A DNA stretch of 64,000 nt from Leishmania martiniquensis (lineage: Eukaryota > Euglenozoa > Kinetoplastea > Trypanosomatida > Trypanosomatidae). The notes beneath the pieces were generated by a model. It saw only the letters and a program-made list of their open reading frames with translations. It made no database searches and was not told the DNA's origin. The stretch covers positions 1,973,501 to 2,037,500 of the forward strand of contig NC_090171.1 in the NCBI RefSeq assembly GCF_017916325.1. Reading direction: 5' to 3'. Both the position numbers and the translations under genes were made by a program. Positions 30,232-39,765 of this stretch are shown here, piece by piece; position 1 is the first letter of the stretch, and each line of letters begins with the position of its first letter.

Positions 30232-31068
30232 TTAATCGCAGGCGTCCATGTGAGTGAACTTCAGGCCGAACCGTGGCGCAGCGTCGCACCCGCCGCGGGC
30301 GCACGGGGCCGTCATCGTCGCAGTCACCTTCCAGATGTCACTCATGTTGCGAATAGCGGTCACGGTGAACGTGCCATCGTTCACATTTGCGCTGAGCATG
30401 AGGCGAGCGCCACAAGGTGAGCGGGCCTGCACGCCGGCGATGAAGCGCCTCCGCTCCGCCGCGACAGCGGCGTCCACGTAAGCGTGAAGGGGGATGCGCA
30501 AGTTCACTGAGAAGCCGCTCTGCAGGCTGTACATGCCAAGCACATCACCGTTGCGGATGTTAGGACACCCGTAGCGAACCATTACAGCGGTCAAATCACG
30601 CACACCGCTTCGTTTAGGGTCGTACTGCAGCGAGGCACCAGCGTACACACCCTCCGTAACACGCGTCGTTACGTTTGCATCCGTCACAAAACCGTCCAAC
30701 GGCGACGTCTTGCAGCTGGCGTGGAAGACAGAGTTGTTGGCTGCCACCTTGACAGTAGTCGCAACAGCGTCTACCTCAATCCTGCCTGACGCGCCGTTCA
30801 TTTTGGTGTTATAGATGATGGTAGGGAGGTACTCTCGCCACGACTTGAAAGCAGCAGACACCTTCGACCTCAACGTCATGTGGTACTCCGGGAATTCATA
30901 AGAGAGGTGTACACCAACGGCCTTGGCGCTGGCAAAGGGATACCCGTTAAGCCGCTTGGGCGCTCCATCCTCACTTGCGTCCAGCTGCCATCCGCGCACA
31001 TCGCTGCCCTTTGTCAGGTAGTCCTTCACCACGTTGGCAAGGTTTTCATAGCTCGGAGGCGTCGACAT
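30232..31068 (-). CDS. VDAC-like mitochondrial outer-membrane porin
   Basis: A 278-residue protein; animal VDACs are about 283. The first ATG in the frame (31068) gives MSTPPSYENLANVVKDYLTKG, which aligns with the N-terminal helix of animal VDAC (PPTYADLGKSARDVFTKG). The body is a series of alternating polar and hydrophobic strands without a hydrophobic helix, as expected for a 19-strand barrel. The Asn-Asp-Gly turn ANVNDGTFTVTA and the C-terminal strand RFGLKFTHMDACD, which fits a beta-signal before a short tail, support this. It would carry metabolites across the outer mitochondrial membrane. Trypanosomatids have a main VDAC and divergent VDAC-like proteins; I cannot say which this is. Six or more Cys are unusual for a fungal-type porin. 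Confidence 0.75.
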   Translation of the reverse strand: MSTPPSYENLANVVKDYLTKGSDVRGWQLDASEDGAPKRLNGYPFASAKAVGVHLSYEFPEYHMTLRSKVSAAFKSWREYLPTIIYNTKMNGASGRIEVDAVATTVKVAANNSVFHASCKTSPLDGFVTDANVTTRVTEGVYAGASLQYDPKRSGVRDLTAVMVRYGCPNIRNGDVLGMYSLQSGFSVNLRIPLHAYVDAAVAAERRRFIAGVQARSPCGARLMLSANVNDGTFTVTAIRNMSDIWKVTATMTAPCARGGCDAAPRFGLKFTHMDACD

Positions 31069-31589
31069 GATGAGGCTGCTCGTGTTCGTGGCCAATTAGA
31101 AAGCAGAGAGAGAGGCGAGATGGCGCACAGCTTGCTGACCAGCTCAGGCAATGACAGACGTGCACAAAGCAAAAAAATCGGGAGCTGGCCCAGTAAAAGG
31201 CGCCGCAGCAAGGGAGGAGATGGCAAGCTTTCTCCACTACTCAAGCACAGAAACGGTGGGTGCAGAATAGCCAATATCACACCAAAGGAAGGAGAGCTGA
31301 AAAAGGGCGAGGAAAGGTTGGCAGGAGAAGGCGAAATGACGTGATAGCAAAGATTAGGGCTCTTACCCCTCATAGGCCGCCAGCTTTGTCGCCTCCTGTT
31401 GCCCATGAAGAGCAGCAATTCTGAAAGGCACATGACTTGGGAGGATCAAAGGGGGCGGTCACGATGAGTTCGATGAAATTTGCGGCTGCTACTTGTGAGA
31501 GACACGAAATACGCGTACGCCTGGCAACAACATGAGGATACCTTTTCTTTTTTGACGCGTTTAAGGGGGTGCCTATAATACCAGCCGAG

Positions 31590-32140
31590 ATCCACTACAC
31601 CCGGCAAGCCAAGTGCGCCGGCCCTCCTCGCCTGGTCGTGCGAAGTGGCCTTGTGGACACACTTTTGCAGCAATGCGCACCACTCAGTTTTCTCAGAACG
31701 ATCGCTCACTCAAACTCAGCCCACTCGCCCCCAGCGTCGCCTCTCAGACGCTTGCGCGGTTCCCTATCGTTACGTGGTGCGTCCCTCGGCGGTGGCTCAG
31801 GATGCCGGCATCGGTGAGCAGTGTGGAGGCTGGGCGAAGGATGCTCGAGGCACGCTCAGGTTCGGCCGCAGCACGCAGGTAGCACCGGCGCACCCCAGTG
31901 GAAGGCCTGGCCGCAGACGGCAGCAGCGATGCATTGCCCTGACCTCCTTAGTCGACAGGCACCAGGCCATGACGCCTCCAGAGGTGCTCTTTGCCGCAGG
32001 CCCGGGTATCGGGGGAGGAGGAGGGGAGGCAGCGCTGCCTGGCCTTCCCGCCCCTGCACACACCGCCACCACCATTACCACTATGGAGTGGGGTGCAGCA
32101 CCCCTCTGCGCTGCCATGCACAGGTGCGTTTCCTCATTAC
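31590..32140. other. Possible SIDER-like retroposon remnant
   Basis: About 550 bases of GC-rich, non-repetitive sequence differ sharply from the purine-rich flanks. The length matches the typical 0.5 kb of Leishmania SIDERs, and it lies in the intergenic region downstream of the VHS-GAT gene. A long plus-strand open frame through it appears incidental. No target-site duplication was identified by eye. Confidence 0.3.
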
Positions 32141-32886
32141 CGGGGATCGCAAGAGGGAAGCGAGAGAAACAAAAAGGGGCAACAGCACACGGAAGGAATC
32201 AATCGCCTGAGAGTAGGAGAGGTGCATCCAAGCATGCTGACGTGACACCTATTGGAGGAAGGATTGAGGGGGGAGAGCACCATACAAGACGGGGCGCTAC
32301 GTCAAGGATGAGAAAGGCGATATAGAGGACATCCCCTGCGTATCATACACGTGCGATCATGGCGGTGGGTGTATATCTGTGTGCAAGAGGAAGTCTATGA
32401 GCGCGTGCATCTGCGGCCTTTGTGGATGGGCGTGAGTAGCTAGAAGGGGAAGGGAGAAGTAAATCAGTAAAGGCCGACTAAGCACCCACACTTACCGATG
32501 TCCGCATGTCTAACTCACGCAAGCATGAGGGGGGAGAAATGAGAGCCGACGGAAGGTTGTTCCGCACGGGGAGCAGCAGTACGCACACATACACAGAGAG
32601 AGAAACACAACGAAGAAAGCCGCGCGGCAGACGGCTAAAGCAGTGTCGGACACGGCGCGAGAGAAAAGGGGAGGGGGGTCTGACCAAAAAGCCCATATGC
32701 CAGTGAAGACACGAAAACAAAATGCAAAAAAAAACGGTCGCGGTTCGTGCAGAGATGACCAAAGCACATCGTTGCATATATATATATTTGGATATATACT
32801 CGAGGAGGGGAAGGAGAGGGCGGGCGAAAAACACACCGGAAAGCGGTGAAACGACACAGATGTCACTCGTGCCGCCTCCTCCTCAG

Positions 32887-32907
32887 CCCCCCCCCGCACC
32901 CCCCCCC
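32887..32907 (-). repeat. Paired G9 runs in the 3' flank of the VHS-GAT mRNA
   Basis: The plus strand shows two runs of nine C separated by GCA; the transcript strand therefore carries two G9 runs. Each run can supply two G-tracts, so a G-quadruplex in the RNA is possible. It lies about 175 bases past the VHS-GAT stop codon. Confidence 0.6.
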
Positions 32908-33080
32908 GTAGAGAGAGAGAGGCACGCAGAGAGCACCGCATGCGCCTCCCCCTCACAGCAACATGCGCAGCTCCCACTTCTGAGATCAGACGGGGCAATC
33001 GAAAACTTTATGAGGGGAACAACGCCAAGAGAGTGCCGCAGACGCCTTAGCTCGCCGGCATGTGCCGCGTCATCTTCTTC

Positions 33081-34643
33081 TCAGTTGCCTGTGCGACCCT
33101 CAAGGAACGCATCAAAGTCATCCTCGTCTTTAGCTGAAATCGCGGTTGCTGTGGTGGTAACCTGTGCAGCATCCACCGCCGTTCCGGACTCCGCAGCAGC
33201 AGACTGTGGCTGTACAAGCTCGACCTCGGCCTCCGTCTCAGCCTTCTTCATCACCTCTGCATGCGTGGGTGAGGGCGGGGCCGCGGCATCCAGAGGAGCG
33301 GGCGCGCTTGCCGCGACGTCACCTACCGCTGGCGCAGTAGGGGTGGCAGTCTCTTCATGCGGCGCTGCATGAGGTGGCACAGGGATCGGCACAATTTCTA
33401 CTGTTGATGGCTCGAGTGGCATGGAGATGGACGCTGTCGCCTGCGGTGCAGACTGCATATCCCCAAACAAGTCCTCTACTGAGGGAGCAGCGACAGCGGT
33501 GGACTCGGCTACCGGCGCCGGAGAGCTGCTCGCCACTCCAACATTTCCATCCAACACCTCAGCGCGCGGCGGTGCCGCGCGTGGTGGAATTGTAGCCGCT
33601 TGCAAAGCGGGAGGGTCGATTTCGCCCTGGTCCGTGTCACCAGCGGCGCTCACTAACGTCGGCTGCTGCGCAGGTGGCAGCGGTGGCTGCGTTTCCGCTG
33701 CGGTGTCCACGCGGGGGCGCGTCATCAACCTCTCGACCTTGGCCAGTACAGCTGATTGGCTGTCGGTGACAGTCCGCAGTAAGTCTCGATCGAGCTGCAG
33801 GTTCGAAGACAATAGGATTGTGGCATAAACGTGATCCTCACGCACCTGCGACAAATAGCTTTGCACAACATCGTCATCACGCAAGTGCACCTCCGAATTG
33901 ATTTCGGCGTTGTTCACGTACTCAGAGAAAGCCATGCAAGCATCCAGCATCGCGGAGATGCGCTCTGGGGTGGGAAGGTCGATCGGAATGGCGTCCACGA
34001 CATTACGCCTGTCGTGGCGATGGCCGTGCACGCGTGCCGCATGCTTGTCCGGGGCATCGCCCGTACGGTTCTCCGACCGCTCTCGATGACGATTGGAGGT
34101 GCCGACCTGGACCCGCATGCGCGCGCTGCGCTCCGGTTCGAGGCCCTCGAAGCAGTTAGGCCCCATCTGGCTGCGAACGTCATCGGCGAGTGTTGTGAGG
34201 ATGTAGCTCTCTTCGGCAGGGTGGCCGCGGAACCAGATGCTGAGGTTCAGCGTCAGCAAAAGCGCTGCCTCTTTCGCCTGCATTGCGCGCCCGGTTGTCG
34301 GCCGCATGCACGCGACAGCGACGAGATCGCGCAAAAGACCCTTCTGTGACGCTACTTCGAGGTGGAACGATGTGGAGCTGTTCTTGATCATGGACTCGAG
34401 CAGCTGCACTGTCAGGTGCTTGACGGCGACATCCGAGTCCGCGATACGGCGCCGCAGTGCCCGGACAACGTCAGAGACGGCCTCAGGTTTCCTGTTCACC
34501 GTCTCACAGAGAAACTTGACGTGCTCGTAGGTGGGAATGAGGAGATGTGGTGCGGTGCACTCCTCCACTATCTCCATGTAAGGAGTCGGAACAAGGCGCG
34601 ATGCCCTGTCCTTGATCTCCTCGATGAACGAAAGCTGGACCAT
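33081..34643 (-). CDS. VHS-GAT adaptor (TOM1/GGA-like)
   Basis: A 520-residue protein; ATG at 34643 gives MVQLSFIEEIKDRASRL. Residues about 20-165 form a superhelical VHS domain: ECTAPHLLIPTYEHVKFLCE is the first helices, VKHLTVQLLESMIKN the 'LLexlxKN' core, and QAKEAALLLTLNLSIWF the last helices. A charged His/Arg linker follows (about 175-210). A GAT-type three-helix bundle spans about 215-310 (PERISAMLDACMAFSEYVNN to LRTVTDSQSAVLAKVERL). The last 200 residues are Ala/Pro/Glu-rich with short acidic-aromatic motifs (VEDLFGDM and, at the end, DEDDFDAFLEG) that could bind clathrin or adaptor ears. TOM1-type proteins bind ubiquitinated cargo and hand it to ESCRT-I. A pyrimidine tract with AG at 34847-34848 fits a 5' UTR of about 200 bases. 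No GAE or FYVE domain is seen. Confidence 0.82.
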   Translation of the reverse strand: MVQLSFIEEIKDRASRLVPTPYMEIVEECTAPHLLIPTYEHVKFLCETVNRKPEAVSDVVRALRRRIADSDVAVKHLTVQLLESMIKNSSTSFHLEVASQKGLLRDLVAVACMRPTTGRAMQAKEAALLLTLNLSIWFRGHPAEESYILTTLADDVRSQMGPNCFEGLEPERSARMRVQVGTSNRHRERSENRTGDAPDKHAARVHGHRHDRRNVVDAIPIDLPTPERISAMLDACMAFSEYVNNAEINSEVHLRDDDVVQSYLSQVREDHVYATILLSSNLQLDRDLLRTVTDSQSAVLAKVERLMTRPRVDTAAETQPPLPPAQQPTLVSAAGDTDQGEIDPPALQAATIPPRAAPPRAEVLDGNVGVASSSPAPVAESTAVAAPSVEDLFGDMQSAPQATASISMPLEPSTVEIVPIPVPPHAAPHEETATPTAPAVGDVAASAPAPLDAAAPPSPTHAEVMKKAETEAEVELVQPQSAAAESGTAVDAAQVTTTATAISAKDEDDFDAFLEGRTGN

Positions 34644-36969
34644 CGTGGGAAGAGTTGACGAAAAGAGGCTTCTCTGGAGGGCTGGTCTGGCGAACACTAC
34701 GGAGCCGAGTAGCGCGCTCGAAGTAATTTGTGCGTGTTGGCGTGCGTGCGGATGCCCGATGCTCAGATACGGGCGCCGAAAACTGACGCCAACACACCGG
34801 CACTCCCCTTGCGAAATAGCAAGTAGCCGGAAGAAACAGATATAACCTAGAACGACAGGGAGATGAGGGAAAGGGAGGGGACGATGGCGGTGGCGACGAG
34901 CGGACGGGTGTGTACGAAAAGCGGTGCAAGTGGCGATAAGACCGACAAGGCGTACGTGACTCTGCAGCAAAAGAGGCTCCACGACGCAGGCAATCGTAAG
35001 CAATCTGCAAGGCGCGTAGGAGAGTGTAGGGAAGAGATGCAGGAGAACAAAACAATGCGGCTACACGTGCGCTGCCATCGCGCGAAGGCACAGTTGAAGG
35101 TGACGCAGGATCGTCCCACCACCACAGCAGCAGCAGCAGTGATAAAGCAGAGAAACACAAGAGGGTAGTGTATGGAGAAGATGGGGGGAGAGAGAGCAGT
35201 GTGGGTAGCGTTGGAGGCAGAGAGTGAAAGAGTCTGTGCAAGGATGAGATGGTCGATGACGAATAGGCACAACCGACTTCGGTGGTGAAACGACAGATAT
35301 GCACCATAGCAGTCCCGAGCACTCCGAGCGGCCCTCAATGAGACGACAATATCCGACCGAGCTTCCAGGAGCGAGGCGAGTGCCGCACCATTCAAGCGCC
35401 CCACCCATCCTCCATCGCGGCCGGGCGCTGTCTTTTTTTTCTTTCTCGAGGGCGTGGCCTCTTCAGAAACGCGAAGCCCAACTGAACAGAGGAAAGCACC
35501 GTTGAGGACACCGAAGGAGGCGGCACGACACGCCCGGCGGTCGGGCGCTTACCTCATGGAAGGAATCTCAGCCCCTTCTGCCGTTCACGTACGTGAGACG
35601 GAGGATGAGAGGCGTGTCCCCAGGCGCACGTGATCCCCACGACATTCTGCCATTCGCAAGGTCACCAAGGGCGTTGTCGCAAGGCAGACATAACATCACG
35701 GAAGTCAAATAGAAGTTGACGCATTCCAGCAAAAGCAAACGCCGCGGCAGCAACAGCCACCAGCAAAAAAAAAAGAGGTCTACGGGAAGTCCGCGCGTGC
35801 GGGTGTGTCAATGCGTGTAGCCGCTCTCGAGACGCGAGTAAGGAAGAGAAAAAGCGTCAGGTACGCTCATGAGGGCAAGAAGAGGAGCGCTGCCATCGTC
35901 CGTAAGTCTGTGTGTCAGTGGGGGTAAGGAGCCGAGCAAACGCACTCCTCACACTAGACCGAATCGGGCGAGAGAAAAAAGAAAGGAAAGGCACACAGAA
36001 GGCAGCCGTTCTGCGCTTTCTGCTGTTGGCTGGGCCTATGCGGCTCCTCTCCTCCCCCCTCCCTCCACACACACACGCCTCTTCGAAAGAGGTCTTCGTA
36101 ACTTAAAGGGAGGGGCGAAGGAGATCGAGAAGCAGAAGACCCTTCGCAGAACCGGCACGCGCACAACGGCACAGTGAAAAGGCCTGCACTGCAAGCTCAG
36201 GAGCAGCGGCGGCTAAAAGCGACACAAAGCAACGGAACAAAGAGAGAGAGGAGGTCGACGAGACGACCGATGTGTGGCAAGGGCACCCTAAACACGGCGT
36301 GCGGCATTAGGGCGCATTGGTGCAAGCAAAAAGGACCACCCACAACCCCATTTGCACACATACACGAGCACACAGACAGCAAGCGACGGGGAGAGGGAGA
36401 GGCAAGCAAAGAAAAGAGGAAGAGAAAGGCAACACCTGTGGTGAGCGCCGTCACGAACGTCAACCGGTGGTGGTGTTAGCGGTGAAAGGGAGGGGGGAGC
36501 GGAAGTGAAAGAGGGCAAAGACAACGACACAGTCACACGCCAGACACTCACGCCCGCGGGCGACTCCACCCTTCCTGCTTGCCCTGTCCCTTGGGCGCGT
36601 CCGCGCCAGAATCGGAGAGCATTGCTAAGGAGAGCCGAAGGAGGGGAGGAACCGAAACCATGACCCCGACGAAACGAGAGCGTCCGAGCACTACCCCCCC
36701 GTCGCACTCGGGATTCCATTTACGCCCATCCGCGCGAGAACGCCTAGGAGAGGTGATGGCCCAACGACATCCCATCGATGAAAAAGAGACGCGAGGTGAC
36801 GAGCAACGAAGGGGAGAAGAAACGCAGCGGATCCGGCACTGGCAAGTTTGGGGCGGTCTCCCTGCGAGGGCAGCGGGGACTTCGGAAGGAAGTAGGCGCC
36901 CAGGCGCAGGTGCGTACAGAGTGCTTTCCATCTCGGGCTACAGAGGAGAGAGCGCAAACAAGTACCGCT
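34644..36969. other. Intergenic spacer
   Basis: A 2.3 kb spacer with no supported gene. It includes the likely VHS-GAT acceptor (pyrimidine tract on the minus strand at about 34849-34890, AG at 34847-34848), A runs near 35764-35775, and long purine-rich plus-strand tracts at about 36120-36500. Confidence 0.5.
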
Positions 36970-38844
36970 TTACATGAGGGTGCACTGGCACTGCGTCTTC
37001 CTCTTGTCGATCTCCTCTTGCAGGCGGCGGATCTCCTGCTCCGCCTCGGCTATCTCTCTTTCATACGTGGCGATCTCCGCCACCAGCTTCTCCTTCTCTC
37101 GAGTCGGGGCAGCTGCGTTATAGACTTCGTCGTACTCTGCTTGAATCGCACGCATGCGCTCATTGGTTCTGTCGAGTGTCTTTGCTGCGGATCGATCCAG
37201 CTCAATCTTGTGAACCTCGAGGTCCGCATTCTTCTTCTCTTCAGATTCTTTGATGAGAATGTTCCGCTGCTCATCGGGTGAGGCGATGTTGAAGGCCTCA
37301 ATCCTCTCTGTCAGCTCGTCCTCTTCCCTGTACTCGCTGAGGCGCTGCTCGTAGATGGTCATATTCTCTTTCTGCTTCTTCACCCTGGACTCCATCGCCT
37401 CCGCGCGCACCTTTGCATCGTCGGCGTCCCGCATCAGCTTTTTCGCTGACGCGTCGGCAGCCATCTGCAGCTGTTGAAACTCTTTAATTTCCGCCCGCTT
37501 CATGTTGAGCTCCGTGTTGAGCTCCTTGCAGACGCGATTCGAGCGCTCCGCCTCCATGTTGCGGCCGATGGTCGCCAGCTTTACTTCGTGCTGCAGCTCT
37601 AGGATGCTGTTTGTCACCTTGTTATAGTTGGCCTCCTGCGTCATCAGCTCCACCTCGCGCGCGTTCAGTTCGTTCTGGACGACCGACAACGCCTCATTCG
37701 TCTTCCTTTCCTCCACCTTCAGGTCCTTGACCTCGTCCGCTAGCCGGCGCATCTCCACAAAGCTCTCGTCCTGGAGCAACGGTGGCTTTCCCTTCAGCTG
37801 CTTCACCTGGGCGCTGAACTGCAGCGTATTGATGGCTTCTCGCATGTGCTCATAGTACGGGCTGACGCACGAGATCATGTTCAGATGAAAGCCCTGCTGC
37901 AGTAGCGACGGAAAGAGCTTCGTGAAGGCGGTCTCGCGCACGGGCACCTTCGCCAAGGGATTCTCTCCGCTGTCATGCTCGACGGCAACATCGATGCAAC
38001 GACGAAAGGCGGGTGGCATGTTCCGCAGGAGGACGAATAGGACGTGCACGCGACGCGACTTGCTCACAGACTGGTTCGCGTTCTCCGGGTCCTCGAACTC
38101 GAACGTCTCCGTAAAGCGAAAGGAAACAGTGTGCGTGCAGTTTCGCTTCTCTACGATGCGGTGGAGTTGCTTTATTGTCTTCAGCAGCTCGGGCGCGTTC
38201 GTCACATCCACACTGTTGACGCCGATCAGCCTTGGTCCACTGGGCGTCGATTGCAGCTTCAATGAATCTGCAGCGGCCTTGTTGCTCCCGGGACGGCCCA
38301 CGGCGAGGAGGTCGACGTACGTCTCGCCGGAGATGTCCACCGCCTCGAGCTCTACGCTCAGGGAGCTGTTGCTTTGCGCATTTTTCTCAAAAAAGGTGAG
38401 GATGTCCTCCGCGAAGCGTGGCAAAATACCGCGATTGGCGCCCTCAGGCTCGCTGCCGTAGAGGGTGTAGAAGCGACCGCTGCTGCTAGCACCGGCGACG
38501 CAGAAGGCAGTACTATACCCCTCGACGATCGCCGGTATCATTGGTGCCACAACGCGGTTGTACACATCCTGCTGAGTAGCAGGCCTCTGCTTCTTCGCAG
38601 ACTTCGACGTTGCATCCCCTGGCTCTTGAAAGGACCAGAGCACTTCACCGACCGAAAAAATGGCGTTGCGGCGCACCTCGAAGTAGTTTTGCGGGTCGCA
38701 TACAGATATGACAGTATCACCGTCCCACTCGAGGATGCCGCGAGGGATGGCGCAGTCCTCGGGGCACACCTTCGCCTCGGAAGGCGTGAAGGGGCGCACG
38801 CGCAGAAAGCTGCGGCACGAACTAACCTTCAGGTTTGTCGTCAT
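36970..38844 (-). CDS. Degenerate kinesin-fold protein with C-terminal CaaX box
   Basis: A 624-residue protein with ATG at 38844; the only AG after the upstream pyrimidine stretch is at 38847-38848, so the 5' UTR could be very short. Residues 10-350 keep kinesin-fold landmarks in order: LRVRPFT (14-20), NRGILPRF (137-144, for GIIPR), ISGETYVDLL (171-180, for YNExxxDLL), TKLFPSLLQ (308-316), MISCVSP (323-329) and INTLQFSAQVKQL (338-350). The nucleotide machinery is gone. The P-loop is GASSSGRF (118-125) in place of GQTGSGKT, switch I reads EKRNCTHTVSF instead of NxxSSRSH, and switch II reads LLRNMPP instead of DLAGSE. A coiled coil follows (about 355-615). The last four residues, CTLM, form a CaaX box with another Cys two residues before it. 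It should not be an ATP-driven motor; a membrane-anchored partner or microtubule-binding scaffold is inferred. Confidence 0.85.
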   Translation of the reverse strand: MTTNLKVSSCRSFLRVRPFTPSEAKVCPEDCAIPRGILEWDGDTVISVCDPQNYFEVRRNAIFSVGEVLWSFQEPGDATSKSAKKQRPATQQDVYNRVVAPMIPAIVEGYSTAFCVAGASSSGRFYTLYGSEPEGANRGILPRFAEDILTFFEKNAQSNSSLSVELEAVDISGETYVDLLAVGRPGSNKAAADSLKLQSTPSGPRLIGVNSVDVTNAPELLKTIKQLHRIVEKRNCTHTVSFRFTETFEFEDPENANQSVSKSRRVHVLFVLLRNMPPAFRRCIDVAVEHDSGENPLAKVPVRETAFTKLFPSLLQQGFHLNMISCVSPYYEHMREAINTLQFSAQVKQLKGKPPLLQDESFVEMRRLADEVKDLKVEERKTNEALSVVQNELNAREVELMTQEANYNKVTNSILELQHEVKLATIGRNMEAERSNRVCKELNTELNMKRAEIKEFQQLQMAADASAKKLMRDADDAKVRAEAMESRVKKQKENMTIYEQRLSEYREEDELTERIEAFNIASPDEQRNILIKESEEKKNADLEVHKIELDRSAAKTLDRTNERMRAIQAEYDEVYNAAAPTREKEKLVAEIATYEREIAEAEQEIRRLQEEIDKRKTQCQCTLM

Positions 38845-39765
38845 GGCTCACACACGAACACACGCGCGCGCGCACAGCACACAAGAAGAGATAGGAAGTG
38901 GAGAGAATCAATTATGACAGTACAGAACGAAAACGGGGGAAAAGAAATAATAGCAACGTCTGGTACAGCACTATGAGAAGCCACTATGGTTGTGGGAAGA
39001 ATGACACTCCGACTCTTCGAGCGCGGGTGCGTATGCTGGCAGTCGTTCTTTTCAAAGAGAAGATCAAAACGTGTTTCGTTTACATGAAGGAAAAGGGAAG
39101 GAGGGAGAAGAGATGGGGGTGCAGCAGAGTACCCGTGCCGATTTTGTGTTGCCCGCAGAGAATAGGCGGCTGAAGGGCTCGCGCAGTCCGCATGAGCCAG
39201 ACAGCGAAGAAAAGAAAGACGTGCAACGAGGAATAGAAGAAACCTATGCGAGTAGACACCCCACACGGCTATTCATGGGCCAAGGCGCACCGATCAAAGA
39301 AGGCAAAGCTGTTTTACATGTCTTGTGTCACTCGAGTCAGCGGTGCAGTGTGCCGCCGACTCGCTCACCGGCGAACGAGGAGGAGTCCAGCGCTTCCGAC
39401 AAGGCACCGCGAGCAGGTCTAGCTTGCAGCGAGTGACCCCGCATCTGTGGCAAACAGAACGTGCCACAGCTCCCTTTCCTCTCCTCCCTACCCACAAGCA
39501 CACATACACACACCAAAGGAACACAGACAACGAGCCGGGGGGTTGAGGTGCACTTCGCACGGCATGCCCCGTATCACGGCCACCATAATCGGCATCCCTT
39601 TGACTCGCCGTGTTCATGCACAGTCATCGACCTCACACTTCCCGGCCACCGAGGGGAAACGCCTATGCACGAAGTGATAGAAGGGAAGGGGGGAGGGAGG
39701 GAGGGAGGGAGGGCAGACGCAGCAAAAGTAGAGCGAAGTTGAGACTGTTTGTGCTGATATCTGCG
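38845..39765. other. Intergenic spacer
   Basis: A 0.9 kb spacer with CA/GC-alternating sequence just upstream of the kinesin-like start and a G-rich GGGA repeat at about 39687-39715. No gene is supported. Confidence 0.55.
39687..39715. repeat. GGGA tandem repeat, potential G-quadruplex on the plus strand
   Basis: The plus strand reads G-runs of three or more separated by single A bases at least six times. The transcribed product is the C-rich complement, so in RNA it would be a pyrimidine tract about 50 bases after the CWC22 stop codon, and could guide trans-splicing or polyadenylation. Confidence 0.65.

Larger units (their letters stand above)
31069..33080. other. Intergenic spacer
   Basis: A 2.0 kb spacer. 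Contents: purine-rich plus-strand tracts (31090-31340), a mixed-composition island (31590-32140), an AT repeat at about 32776-32788, and two runs of nine C (plus strand) at about 32887-32907. No gene is supported. Confidence 0.5.

Noticed and set aside
30232..31095. Longer porin start at 31095
   Set aside because: The codon there is TTG; the ATG at 31068 also gives the N-terminus that aligns with VDAC.
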